Assembly: GCA_964629225.1 (NCBI GenBank)
Contig: CAZVQC010000002.1
Span: forward strand, 1-64,000
Direction: 5' to 3'
Length of the DNA: 64,000 nt
DNA from: RUG14199 sp964629225
Lineage (GTDB): Bacteria; Bacillota; Clostridia; Oscillospirales; CAG-272
Shown here: positions 32,380-40,650 of the stretch, in pieces
Position numbering within the stretch: the stretch's first letter is position 1
Layout: each line of letters begins with the position of its first letter
Position numbers and translations under genes: made by a program
Notes under the pieces: generated by a model
Told to the model about the DNA's origin: nothing
The model's database searches: none
The model's input: only the letters and a program-made list of their open reading frames with translations

Positions 32380-32925
32380 ATGACTCACGTGGCAGTGGCG
32401 GACTACACTCAGAAGGATAGGATGCTTTTCCCTGTCACATCTCACAATATTTACGGGGATATGTTCCTTGACTCGGCGGGATATCTCCACGTGCTGAGTA
32501 GTACCGTAATGCACGGAAGCTTCCACCACGACAACAAATACAGTCAGATGAATTACGCCGTGTATGACGTGAGACAGGCGGGCATGACTCCCGTTGAGAT
32601 ATTCAACAAGGCCATTAACTTCAATAATCCGGCAACCCGGTACACTGCAAGATTTGCCGAAAACACCTCGGGGAAACTCTTTATCCTTGCTATGCCAAAG
32701 GACGGCTCATATTGCGAGATATGGCGTGCTTCCGACGGTATCGGTACCGAGTTTGCGATGATCGGATGCGACAAATTCTCAAGCTCCGACGGAGTGACCA
32801 CGGGACTTATCATCGGAAACAGCAGAAACGGCTCTGTTCGTGATAACTCGGTGTCCTGTATGTACCCCACCTCGGGTGCGGGCGGCACAGTCTACCGGTT
32901 CTTCACCGTAAACTTGCCTAACTGA
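32380..32925 (+). pseudogene. Duplicated 3' fragment of the dockerin-protein gene
   Basis: 181 codons identical to the C-terminal end of the 1200-residue protein, beginning at an internal Met codon. No ribosome site precedes the ATG and the upstream terminator separates it from the parent gene, so it is most likely untranslated debris of the duplication. Confidence 0.8.
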
Positions 32926-32985
32926 CGGTATCCGAACATTACCTCATCGAGATTCAAAGTCATCCTATTGAGGACAATAATATTG

Positions 32986-33015
32986 CGGAGGCTCGTTTTG
33001 AGCCTCCGTTGCTTT
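32986..33015 (+). terminator. Terminator, duplicated copy 2
   Basis: Same 9-bp stem as at 32271-32293, shifted by 715 bases. Confidence 0.8.
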
Positions 33016-33020
33016 TTTTG

Positions 33021-33818
33021 TTATTTTTTCTGTCTTGGTATCGGCGTGATGCCGAACTCACAAAGAGGGAAGGGCATTTCACGAAAAACGTTCCTAGGGT
33101 CCTCTTCCCTTATCTCGGAGCGTTCCTTTTCCGGAACGGAGTATTCAGCGGCGCTCAATACTATCTGCGAAGGTCGTTCAAGCCTGACGACCGAAAAGAG
33201 ACCGAAGGTGGCGTCAAGGCAACATTCACCTATCTTATTTGAGATAAGTTCTCCCGAAAAAAGAGTTTCGATACCGTTTGGAAGACAGCTTGTATCTATT
33301 GAGACCCCATTGCATCCTTCGCATTTTTTGATGGTCTTGGTCTCAAGGACGATGGGATCCACCGTCTCAAGCACCGCGATGGGAAGTGAACTCAATGACA
33401 GTGCTCTTTTTGCCGTTTCCGCCTTGCAATTACCGATGTCACGGTCGCTCTTAAAGACCTTGGCAGCCCCCTCTCCTCCGAAAAGTATCACATTCTTCTC
33501 AAGGATGCTGAGCCCATCGATATCTTGAAAGCAACCGCCGATACAGATCTCAAATAACACCTTCACGAATATTTTTGCCGACACCTTATAAAAGCCGCTG
33601 TTAAATGGCACCTCATCTGTTTCCATTATGCACGACAGTATCCGTGCCTCCTTCGCTCTGACTTCTTTTGAACTTGCCAAGGTCTCCTTGCCGTATCCGG
33701 TCAGGATCACTTCCGTGTTTTCAAAGCAATCCTTATCACGGCATGAGTCAAGCACCCGATAGGTATCGATGCACATTGCCTCGCAAGGTTGGCTTTTCTC
33801 CGATCTGTATTCCTGCAT
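33021..33818 (-). CDS. Conserved clostridial protein with DSCRDKDC motif, function unknown
   Basis: 265 residues, cytosolic, cysteine-rich. It starts with an N-terminal CIDTYRVLDSCRDKDCFENTEVIL segment; the (V/L)(F/L)DSCRDKDC motif is one I associate with an uncharacterised protein family of spore-forming clostridia. Beta-rich body with repeated short Cys motifs (CIGGC, CEGC, ECC). AAGGAG lies 7 bases before the ATG. A sporulation or coat role is possible, but nothing here proves it. Its last 24 codons lie within copy 2 of the duplication and a detached copy of them exists at 32306-32379. Confidence 0.68.
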   Translation of the reverse strand: MQEYRSEKSQPCEAMCIDTYRVLDSCRDKDCFENTEVILTGYGKETLASSKEVRAKEARILSCIMETDEVPFNSGFYKVSAKIFVKVLFEICIGGCFQDIDGLSILEKNVILFGGEGAAKVFKSDRDIGNCKAETAKRALSLSSLPIAVLETVDPIVLETKTIKKCEGCNGVSIDTSCLPNGIETLFSGELISNKIGECCLDATFGLFSVVRLERPSQIVLSAAEYSVPEKERSEIREEDPRNVFREMPFPLCEFGITPIPRQKK

Positions 33819-33866
33819 AACGTTCTCCTTTTAATTTGATACTAACAATAATATGATAAGGAGCGA

Positions 33867-33900
33867 AAAAAGATGATAAAAGCCGAGGCAAGCCTCGGCT
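33867..33900 (-). terminator. Terminator of the YesL-like gene pair
   Basis: Minus strand: 9-bp stem (33892-33900 with 33881-33889), 2-base loop, then TTTTATCATCTTTTTT. Confidence 0.75.
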
Positions 33901-33916
33901 AAGTTATTGAGATCAG

Positions 33917-34897
33917 TCAGTTTTCCGTTTTAGATAATTTTTCTTCTTTGTAATAGGGGTCGATCATTATCTCTTTGATCTTCGGGAAAGCACAGTAGAC
34001 GCTGAGGAATGAGCACAAAGATATTGTGATCACAAAGGGAAGTATGATGCCCACCGGCATCAGCACAACGAATGCGGCGTAATTGAGGGCGACTATCACT
34101 GCTGTACCGAGAAGGCACATTAAGTTTCTCTTGATACCGAGGACTGCGAAGAAAACTCCGTTCTTGATCAGCTTGAAGATGGACAGGTCGAAGGTTATCA
34201 TCATCGGGTAGACGTACATTCTCACGAAGAAGTGGAGAACTATCATGGCAAATCCGCTGAAATAGAAGAACGTAAAGATGGAACTGACACCCATATTTGC
34301 TCTGAACCAAAACAGGTCGTACACCAGCATGAAGCAGAGGAAAAGGTCGATGATACCGTAGATGATGCCTTGCTTGATATTTCTCTTGATAGCGTACCAG
34401 AAGTCGGACCAGAAGAACACAGGCTCGCCTTTTATGATGTTTCTGATAATGTATGTGCAGCCCACGTTCACAAGGCCGAAGGTGATGAGTGCGAGAAGTG
34501 AGAGTCCGTAAAAAACGTAAGTTGCGGCAGTCGGGATCACCATCTCCGCTTGGATGCCGAAAATGCCGTTAAGTGAAGCCGTCACCGGTGTCATATCAAA
34601 GTAGCTTGAGCCCTTGAGCACCGTATAGAGGGCGGACGTGGGAGCAACGGAGGTGTGTGACGTGTAGCCCGCCAGAGCAAAAAGTGCGAACAGTACCGGG
34701 AAATTTCCGAAGATATAGAACATATTCACCGTCAACATATTGTTGTAACGGCGGGTAAGAAGTTTGAAAAAGCCTTTTATGTCCGGCTTTTTCAAAACGT
34801 TGAATTCGTCACCTTTTTTAACTCCTTCGGTCTCCTTTTTATCACGGTAGAAGATACCGAAGATGCCGGAGCCTTTTTTCTTTTTGTTTTCGTCCAT
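33917..34897 (-). CDS. YesL-like (DUF624) membrane protein
   Basis: 326 residues. A charged N-terminal stretch (GSGIFGIFYRDKK) is followed by about six hydrophobic segments. FFKLLTRRYNNMLTVNMFYIFGNFPVLFALFAL and a WSDFWYAIKRNIKQGIIYG loop are typical of YesL/DUF624 proteins, often near carbohydrate-uptake genes, function unknown. It is longer than the usual ~210 residues because of the N-terminal region and an inserted loop. It follows the small membrane gene at 34920 with a 22-base gap; likely cotranscribed. Confidence 0.78.
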   Translation of the reverse strand: MDENKKKKGSGIFGIFYRDKKETEGVKKGDEFNVLKKPDIKGFFKLLTRRYNNMLTVNMFYIFGNFPVLFALFALAGYTSHTSVAPTSALYTVLKGSSYFDMTPVTASLNGIFGIQAEMVIPTAATYVFYGLSLLALITFGLVNVGCTYIIRNIIKGEPVFFWSDFWYAIKRNIKQGIIYGIIDLFLCFMLVYDLFWFRANMGVSSIFTFFYFSGFAMIVLHFFVRMYVYPMMITFDLSIFKLIKNGVFFAVLGIKRNLMCLLGTAVIVALNYAAFVVLMPVGIILPFVITISLCSFLSVYCAFPKIKEIMIDPYYKEEKLSKTEN

Positions 34898-34919
34898 TTT
34901 AACTTCCTTCTTGGATAGG

Positions 34920-35474
34920 TTATTTTACAAAGTACGTTATCATAACGGGAAGCAGAGAAGCGAGAAACGCTCCTCCCGTCACCGAACAGAACGAGTATAA
35001 ATGCCGAGGCACAAGACCTTTTTTCTCACTGTCCGCCATAAAAAGCTCATGCTGAAATTTGAGTGTCATGAAGGAAAAGATACAGACTGCGGCGGTGGCG
35101 GCGGCGTATGAGACAGAGAAAACTGCACTGTGTCGATCTCCGTTGGGCATTACAGACAGGGAAAACGCCAAAGCGGCGCATCTGAATGTAACCGTTGAAA
35201 ATACGGCAACTCCAGCTAAATGAGAAAACCCCGAAAGAAAGAGAACCGCGCACTGAACGGTCAGCGGCAAAAGGAACACGCAAGCGGAAAGATAGATATC
35301 AAATGCTTTCATACCGTCCCGAAAGGGAAACTCCCACGTGAGTGAATACTCGCCGTTTGAAGCGAGGAAACATCCCAACAGCACTCCGGATAGCACTGCT
35401 GACACTATCAAAATAACATCTTTCACCCGGCTTGGTTCCGTATTTGGCATTGCGATCCCGTTAATTTCATCCAT
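34920..35474 (-). CDS. Membrane protein of unknown function
   Basis: 184 residues with five hydrophobic segments (about 20-40, 58-80, 84-105, 118-138, 162-182), a cytosolic N-terminus and no recognised motif. GGAGGG lies 8 bases before the ATG. It is first in a two-gene unit with the YesL-like gene and has its own promoter (35531-35559). Confidence 0.62.
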   Translation of the reverse strand: MDEINGIAMPNTEPSRVKDVILIVSAVLSGVLLGCFLASNGEYSLTWEFPFRDGMKAFDIYLSACVFLLPLTVQCAVLFLSGFSHLAGVAVFSTVTFRCAALAFSLSVMPNGDRHSAVFSVSYAAATAAVCIFSFMTLKFQHELFMADSEKKGLVPRHLYSFCSVTGGAFLASLLPVMITYFVK

Positions 35475-35530
35475 GATCAGTCCCTCCTACCGTTATGTTA
35501 AATGATATTCGGGACACGCCGTTTTATTCT

Positions 35531-35559
35531 ATTTTATCATAAGGCGGCCGTCATATCAA
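35531..35559 (-). promoter_or_regulatory. Sigma-A promoter of the membrane-protein pair
   Basis: Minus strand TTGATA (35554-35559), 17-bp spacer, TAAAAT (35531-35536). Confidence 0.7.
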
Positions 35560-35610
35560 GTGATTTTTGAAAAAAAGCAAATGAGCAGCACCGACTTCGA
35601 AATATGGCGC

Positions 35611-35639
35611 TTGCAATGCGGCACGGTTCGTAGTATACT
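35611..35639 (+). promoter_or_regulatory. Sigma-A promoter of the acetyltransferase gene
   Basis: TTGCAA at 35611-35616, 17-bp spacer, TATACT at 35634-35639, 27 bases before the ATG. Confidence 0.7.
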
Positions 35640-35666
35640 AAGTAAAAACTACCGTTGGAGCGTGAG

Positions 35667-36251
35667 ATGGACGAATTATTTGTTGAGCGGTATTTTAGGA
35701 ATGACGTCCGGCTTGAGACCGAGAGGACGGTGTTGAGAAAGCTATGCGGAGGAGATCTTGAGGATCTTTTCGGTTACGCTTCGGACAGTGACGTTACAAA
35801 GTTCTTACCTTGGGAAAGCTACAAAACAAAGAAGGAAGCGGCTTCATTTCTTCGCAGTGCCGTCGGCGCTTACCGCACCGGGACTTATTATGACCTTGCC
35901 ATCGAACTAAAGGCCACCGGCAGGATGATCGGGACCTGCGGTTTCACTTCGTTTGACTTCAAAAACAACTGCTGTGAGATAGGCTATGTTCTGTCTCCCA
36001 AGTACAGAGGCTACGGACTTGCCACAGAAGCCGCAAAAAAGGCGGTATTTGAGGCGTTTGACACCTTCCGGGTACACAGAGTCGAGGCTCGTTTTATCGT
36101 TGGAAATAACGCCAGTTTTGCTGTCACACAGCGCCTTCAAATGAAATATGAAGGGACTCTCAGAGGAGCACTGTTTTGCAAGGACAGGTACTTCGACGTG
36201 GCGGTCTGTTCCTTGACCGAGACTGACTATTTGCGCTATTATCGAACTTGA
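35667..36251 (+). CDS. GNAT N-acetyltransferase, RimJ/RimL type
   Basis: 194 residues from ATG 35667 (GGAG six bases upstream). The order LETERTVLRKL, TKFLPWESY, GRMIGTCGFTSFD, EIGYVLSPKYRGYGLATEAAKKAVFEAF (acetyl-CoA loop near 118-124) and VEARFIVGNNASF is that of RimJ/RimL-like acetyltransferases, which modify protein N-termini or small amines. Possibly cotranscribed with the DUF3343 gene 54 bases downstream. Substrate unknown. Confidence 0.87.
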   Translation: MDELFVERYFRNDVRLETERTVLRKLCGGDLEDLFGYASDSDVTKFLPWESYKTKKEAASFLRSAVGAYRTGTYYDLAIELKATGRMIGTCGFTSFDFKNNCCEIGYVLSPKYRGYGLATEAAKKAVFEAFDTFRVHRVEARFIVGNNASFAVTQRLQMKYEGTLRGALFCKDRYFDVAVCSLTETDYLRYYRT

Positions 36252-36304
36252 ATTGACAGCATATACTGACAGTGTCTGCGGCGTCTGTAAAGCGGACGGT
36301 AAAA

Positions 36305-36538
36305 ATGTGTGTTTTTACAATGAAGACCATGACACTTTGTGAGAAGACAAAGAGACTTCTCGCATCCTTCGGTATCTACGGGAGAGTGACGTCCGTTGAC
36401 CCCTCCGTCACAAGGCTCGGCTGCTCATTCGGAGTTTCCGTCAAATGCTCACAAAGAGAAGAAGTAAAAAGGATCTTAAGGGAGGCGGGCATTCCTTACG
36501 GTGACGTTATCGGAGTCGGCGGTGCTGTATCTAGATAA
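36305..36538 (+). CDS. DUF3343 protein (putative sulfur/selenium carrier-like)
   Basis: 77 residues from ATG 36305. The layout fits DUF3343: a first strand and helix (TMTLCEKTKRLLASFGI), a short SVDPSVTRLGC segment where the family keeps its PR..s.GCG motif, and a final VKRILREAGIPYGDVI. A conserved cysteine is present (Cys in RLGCSF). Family members usually sit beside cysteine-desulfurase-like or sirA-like genes, suggesting a role in sulfur or selenium transfer. It overlaps the downstream desulfurase gene by 17 bases. The PR of the motif is replaced by PS here. Confidence 0.66.
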   Translation: MCVFTMKTMTLCEKTKRLLASFGIYGRVTSVDPSVTRLGCSFGVSVKCSQREEVKRILREAGIPYGDVIGVGGAVSR

Positions 36539-37655
36539 CGCCGCCACATCGTATCCGAAGCCCGATCGGGTCATAGAAGGCACTTTAAGATGCTTAACCG
36601 AATTCGGAGGGAATCCCGGCAGGGGATCTCATTATTTGGCGCGTGCCGCCGCCGAAGTGCTTTACGGTGCAAGATCGGCGGCATCAAAACTGTTCGGTGC
36701 TCCGGGACCCGAAAACGTGGCATTCTTGCCCGGTGCCACCTACGCACTTAATACGGTGATAAAGGGTGTTACCGAACCGGGCGACCATGTTGTCATTTCG
36801 GACATGGAACACAACAGTGTCCGCCGTCCGGTATCAAGACTCCAAAAAGAAGGACGGATAACCTACAGTGTTTTTAAGACTTCACGGGATTCGGATAGGA
36901 CTCTCAGAAGTCTTGAGGAGAGTATCAAAGACAACACATCCCTCGTAATATGTCAGCACTGTTCCAATATTTGCGGAAGGATACTTCCCATAGAAAGAAT
37001 AGGAGAGCTTTGCAGAAGCAGGAACATTTTTTTCGCCGTGGATGCTGCTCAAAGTGCGGGGATCTTTGATATTGATATTTTGAAAATGAGGATCGACGCC
37101 CTGTGCGTTCCGTCTCACAAAGGACTTCTTGCTCCTCAGGGTGCAGGAATGATAGTTTTTTCGAACTTGGATACCGGCAGTATCAAAACTCTCGTTGAAG
37201 GCGGAAGCGGGTCAAATTCTCTGTCGCCCGAAATGCCGTCGGAGCTTCCCGACAGATTTGAGGCTGGGACTTTGCCGACTCCCGTTATTGCGGGACTATT
37301 TGAAGGGATCGGATTTCTTGAACGGGTAGGTATCGATAAGATACGGGAGCATGAGACCGAGCTCGGACGGTATCTTACGAGCGAGCTTCTCTGCGACCGA
37401 CGTATCAAGGTCTTTTTACCTGCGGAGACCGGCGGTACGGTACTGTTTAACGCAGACGGGATGTCGCCATCAAGCCTTGCGGCAGAGCTTGACAAGCGGG
37501 GGATCTGCACCCGTCCCGGATTTCACTGCGCACCACTTGCCCACGGTACTTTAGACACGGGAGAGAGCGGAGCACTCAGAGTGAGCTTCGGAATTTTCAA
37601 CACAAGACGGGATGTAGTCACTCTCTTGGATGCGCTTCAGAGGATCTTAAAATAG
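36522..37655 (+). CDS. Cysteine desulfurase-like PLP aminotransferase, class V
   Basis: 377 residues if started at GTG 36522, with GGAG six bases upstream, giving MLYLDNAATSYPKP as in relatives; a GTG at 36501 is also open. PLP-Lys in CVPSHKGLLAPQG, the His-bearing MEHNS, and the catalytic-loop cysteine in RPGFHCAPLAH are present. It resembles the TIGR01977-type desulfurases (EF2568-like) that accompany DUF3343 proteins in selenium-related loci. Predicted to remove sulfur or selenium from cysteine or selenocysteine. No selD or selenoenzyme gene is in the window. Confidence 0.87.
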   Translation: MLYLDNAATSYPKPDRVIEGTLRCLTEFGGNPGRGSHYLARAAAEVLYGARSAASKLFGAPGPENVAFLPGATYALNTVIKGVTEPGDHVVISDMEHNSVRRPVSRLQKEGRITYSVFKTSRDSDRTLRSLEESIKDNTSLVICQHCSNICGRILPIERIGELCRSRNIFFAVDAAQSAGIFDIDILKMRIDALCVPSHKGLLAPQGAGMIVFSNLDTGSIKTLVEGGSGSNSLSPEMPSELPDRFEAGTLPTPVIAGLFEGIGFLERVGIDKIREHETELGRYLTSELLCDRRIKVFLPAETGGTVLFNADGMSPSSLAAELDKRGICTRPGFHCAPLAHGTLDTGESGALRVSFGIFNTRRDVVTLLDALQRILK

Positions 37656-37671
37656 CGACGGAAAGATCAAT

Positions 37672-37706
37672 GAGCCGGATAGCGTGCTATCCGGCTCCAA
37701 TTTTTG
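37672..37706. terminator. Terminator between desulfurase and HAD genes
   Basis: Perfect 12-bp inverted repeat (37672-37683 with 37686-37697) and T-run on the plus strand, between convergent genes. Confidence 0.8.
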
Positions 37707-37714
37707 ATTTGATA

Positions 37715-38344
37715 TCAAAGATATTCGAGTATCTCCGACAGGTCATCCACTATCGGTACCTCGGCACTCTCGAGCTTCCACCTGCCGTCGTGACCGCCGC
37801 TGTAGAGGATACAGTCGGCACCGATCGCCTTCGCGGTCTCGTAGTCATGAAGCGTGTCACCGATAAAAAGGGCGTTAAAGTTTTTTCCTTCTGCCCATTT
37901 TTTTGCCATCTCCGTCTTGCCGCCGGCGTAAATGTTGTCAAGTCCGAGAACTATGTCGAAATAACTGCCGAGAGACAGCATCTTAAGTTCCCGTCTGAGC
38001 ATTTCGATCTCGGATGATGACAGAATTATCTGAGTGATGCCACGCTCCTTGATCGCGGAAAGAACTCTTTCCACGTTCGGCGTAGGCTTCATCTTGTGCT
38101 CGTTTTGTACGTACTCTTCCCACCACTCGTTCGCGACGATGTCGTAGGGTTCCTTGTCAAAGTCAAAACCGAGTTTTTCGTAATAGTCAATGATAGGGAA
38201 GCAGAATATCTCACGATAGGCATCCACGCCGTCGAGAAGTGCCATATTTCGCCGTTTGAGCACCGTGTTGATACAATCTATGCCAAGTTCAACATCGTCT
38301 GCCAAAGTGCCGTTAAAATCCCAGATAATAAGATCGTATCTCAT
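37715..38344 (-). CDS. HAD-superfamily hydrolase, Gph-like
   Basis: 209 residues. Motif I is WDFNGTL, so the usual second Asp (DxD) is Asn; this occurs in some phosphoglycolate-phosphatase-like groups and may alter activity. Motif II is LSSS, motif III Lys is in GGKTEMAKK, motif IV is FIGDTLHDYETAKAIG. A helical cap lies between residues 15 and 95. Predicted small-molecule phosphatase, substrate unknown. Single gene, divergent from sigK. Confidence 0.82.
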   Translation of the reverse strand: MRYDLIIWDFNGTLADDVELGIDCINTVLKRRNMALLDGVDAYREIFCFPIIDYYEKLGFDFDKEPYDIVANEWWEEYVQNEHKMKPTPNVERVLSAIKERGITQIILSSSEIEMLRRELKMLSLGSYFDIVLGLDNIYAGGKTEMAKKWAEGKNFNALFIGDTLHDYETAKAIGADCILYSGGHDGRWKLESAEVPIVDDLSEILEYL

Positions 38345-38458
38345 GTTGACCGCCTTTGTTTCGATGAGATTATTTTAGCAGATAGATGGCCGTCGGTCAA
38401 GCAGTATTTTTCATTTTTCGGCATATGTTCTACTAAATTGTTATTTCGGGGGTAGATC

Positions 38459-39142
38459 ATGCTTGGATTGTTATTTGCTTTTGCCGCCTGCGCTTCGTTC
38501 TTTATTCTCAGCGTCTCCGCTGCGGGAGGCTTTCCCCCTCCGCTCTCATCCGCCGAGGAGCGAGAACTTTTTGAGAGGATGAACACGAAAGGGGACACGG
38601 CGGCGAGGGAAAAACTTATCCTTCACAATCTGAGGCTTGTGGCTCATATCGTGAGAAAATACTACGGCTCAGCGGAAAATTCGGAGGATCTTGTTTCTAT
38701 CGGCACGGTGGGACTTATCAAAGCCATCGATTCTTACAAGTACAAAGGGGTCGTTAAGTTCGCAACTTATGCGGGAAAATGCATCCAAAATGAGATACTT
38801 ATGAATTTCAGAGCACGCAAAAAGACTCAAGGTGAGGTGTCCATCAGTGAGACCATCGATACAGACAAGGACGGAAACCCTCTTACCTATCTTGACATCA
38901 TCAAAGTGGAAGATACCATTGCGGAGGACATCGATAAAAAAGAGAAAATAAAGAAGGCTATGTACTGTATCGAACACAGTCTGACTCCGAGGGAGAGACA
39001 TATCTTAATAAAGCGCTATGGTCTCTACAATACCAAGGCATTCACTCAAAGGGAGGTTTCGGAAAAGCTCGGAATATCCCGTTCCTACGTCAGCAGAATA
39101 GAAAAATCCGCTCTTGAGAAGATAAGAGATTACCTGTCGTAG
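38459..39142 (+). CDS. sigK: RNA polymerase sporulation sigma factor SigK
   Basis: 227 residues. A hydrophobic pro-sequence (residues 1-28) precedes FPPPLSSAEERELFERM, exactly the pro-sigma-K layout. Region 2 (ILHNLRLVAHIVRKYY, EDLVSIGTVGLIKAID, ATYAGKCIQNEILM) and region 4 (LTPRERHILIKRYGL, REVSEKLGISRSYVSRIEKSALEKI) match SigK. It drives late mother-cell genes such as spoVFA/spoVFB. The gene is continuous, with no skin-type insertion. GGGGG lies before the ATG. Confidence 0.94.
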   Translation: MLGLLFAFAACASFFILSVSAAGGFPPPLSSAEERELFERMNTKGDTAAREKLILHNLRLVAHIVRKYYGSAENSEDLVSIGTVGLIKAIDSYKYKGVVKFATYAGKCIQNEILMNFRARKKTQGEVSISETIDTDKDGNPLTYLDIIKVEDTIAEDIDKKEKIKKAMYCIEHSLTPRERHILIKRYGLYNTKAFTQREVSEKLGISRSYVSRIEKSALEKIRDYLS

Positions 39143-39256
39143 CGGCTGGGTCGGCAAAATAGGTTATAAAATGGCGGGATACGTGCCGTATGGCGCCGAA
39201 AACCGTCATTTTCCGTCGCTAATATTAAATACATAATATTTTACGCAGAAAATTCC

Positions 39257-39285
39257 TTGCCTTTCGCTTTGTAATGTGGTAGAAT
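39257..39285 (+). promoter_or_regulatory. Sigma-A promoter of the DUF512 operon
   Basis: TTGCCT at 39257-39262, 17-bp spacer, TAGAAT at 39280-39285, 45 bases before the ATG. Confidence 0.65.
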
Positions 39286-39330
39286 AGCATTTGGAAAAAA
39301 CAGCCCTAAAGTATCAAGGAGGCGGAACAA

Positions 39331-40650
39331 ATGGTTAAGATCACTGGCGTGCTGCCTCATTCAAGAGCGGAACGGGCAGGCATCAAAGAAGGCGACGTTC
39401 TCATCTCCATCAACGGAAAAGAGATAAGAGACGTTCTTGACTTCCGTTTCTACCTTGCCGACGAAAAGATAACCGTGGAGACGGAACGTGACGGAAAGCG
39501 CCGTGTTGCCAAGATAGTTAAGGACACCTACGACGACATCGGACTTGAGTTCGAAACCCCGCTCATGGACAAGAAGATGCGATGCTCAAACAAGTGCATC
39601 TTCTGCTTCATCGATCAGCTTCCGAAGGGTCTGAGGCGCTCCCTATACTTCAAGGATGACGATTCCCGTCTCTCATTCCTTCATGGGAATTATATCACCA
39701 TGACCAACCTTGAAAAGCGGGATATCGAACGGATCATCGAGATGCATATCTCCCCTGTCAACATCTCCGTCCACACAACAAATCCCGAACTTCGCCGCAT
39801 GATGATGCTGAACCCAAGGGCGGGAGAAGTGCTTGAATACCTCGATTTGTTGAAGACAGCCCATCTTACCATGCACGGGCAGATAGTTCTTTGTAGAGGC
39901 ATCAATGACGGGGCGGAGCTTGTACGAACTCTGTCGGACCTTGAAACGTTGTATCCGGAAATGTCCGCAGTTGCGATCGTTCCCGCCGGGCTGACTGCTT
40001 TCCGCGAGGGACTCTATCCCCTTGAGCCATTCACAAGGGAAGAATGCAGGGAAGTGGTTAAGACCGTTACCGAGTTCGGTGACAGGTGCTTTGAAAAATA
40101 CGGAACTCGGATATTCTTCTGTTCCGACGAGTTCTATTTGAAAGGCGAGATACCCATGCCACCCTATGAATTTTGGGAGGACTTCGGTCAGATTGAGGAT
40201 GGAGTGGGGATGATATCCTCCTTTGAGCACGAATTCAAGACGGCGCTTCTCACCCTGACCGATGAGGACAGAGCCGTACAAAGGGAAGTGTCCATTGCCA
40301 CGGGAGAGGCGGCATACGGTCTGATGGTGCGCCTTTGTGATGCACTTAGAGAGTTTTGCCCTCAAGTCAAAGTGAATATCTACTGTATCAAAAACAACTT
40401 CTTTGGCGGAGGAGTCACAGTAACGGGACTTCTCACAGGCAAAGATATTTCGGAACAGCTTGAGGGACGTCCCCTCGGAGAAACGCTCTATTTGAGCCGA
40501 ACTATGCTCCGGGCGGAGGGGGATCTTTTCCTCTGCGGGATGACTCCCGATGAGCTGTCAAAGAAGCTCGGAGTAAGGCTTCATTTTTCGGAAAATGACG
40601 GAGCGGATCTTCTGTTCTCTCTCATTGGCGACGAAGGAGAAACGATATGA
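39331..40650 (+). CDS. PDZ / radical-SAM / DUF512 protein
   Basis: 439 residues. A PDZ-like domain (1-60, HSRAERAGIKEGDVLISINGKEI) leads into an atypical radical-SAM core with CSNKCIFCFIDQLPKG (about 86-101) and ends in DUF512 (VNIYCIKNNFFGGGVTVTGLLTG). These proteins usually precede der in clostridia, as here, and are of unknown function. AGGAGG-like AAGGAGG lies before the ATG. Its stop overlaps the next gene (ATGA), and the unit probably continues through der and plsY. Confidence 0.9.
   Translation: MVKITGVLPHSRAERAGIKEGDVLISINGKEIRDVLDFRFYLADEKITVETERDGKRRVAKIVKDTYDDIGLEFETPLMDKKMRCSNKCIFCFIDQLPKGLRRSLYFKDDDSRLSFLHGNYITMTNLEKRDIERIIEMHISPVNISVHTTNPELRRMMMLNPRAGEVLEYLDLLKTAHLTMHGQIVLCRGINDGAELVRTLSDLETLYPEMSAVAIVPAGLTAFREGLYPLEPFTREECREVVKTVTEFGDRCFEKYGTRIFFCSDEFYLKGEIPMPPYEFWEDFGQIEDGVGMISSFEHEFKTALLTLTDEDRAVQREVSIATGEAAYGLMVRLCDALREFCPQVKVNIYCIKNNFFGGGVTVTGLLTGKDISEQLEGRPLGETLYLSRTMLRAEGDLFLCGMTPDELSKKLGVRLHFSENDGADLLFSLIGDEGETI

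Larger units (their letters stand above)
32380..33094. repeat. 715-bp tandem duplication, copy 2
   Basis: Direct head-to-tail copy of 31665-32379. The outer and inner junctions share only the two bases CC (31663-31664, 32378-32379, 33093-33094). The right end lies inside the coding end of the minus-strand gene at 33021-33818, which remains intact. Confidence 0.95.

Noticed and set aside
32245..32529. Minus-strand open frame of 94 codons across the duplication junction
   Set aside because: It is a chimera of antisense coding sequence and the fragment of the converging gene, with no ribosome site.
38459..39142. sigK interrupted by a skin-like element
   Set aside because: The reading frame is continuous through all sigma-factor regions.
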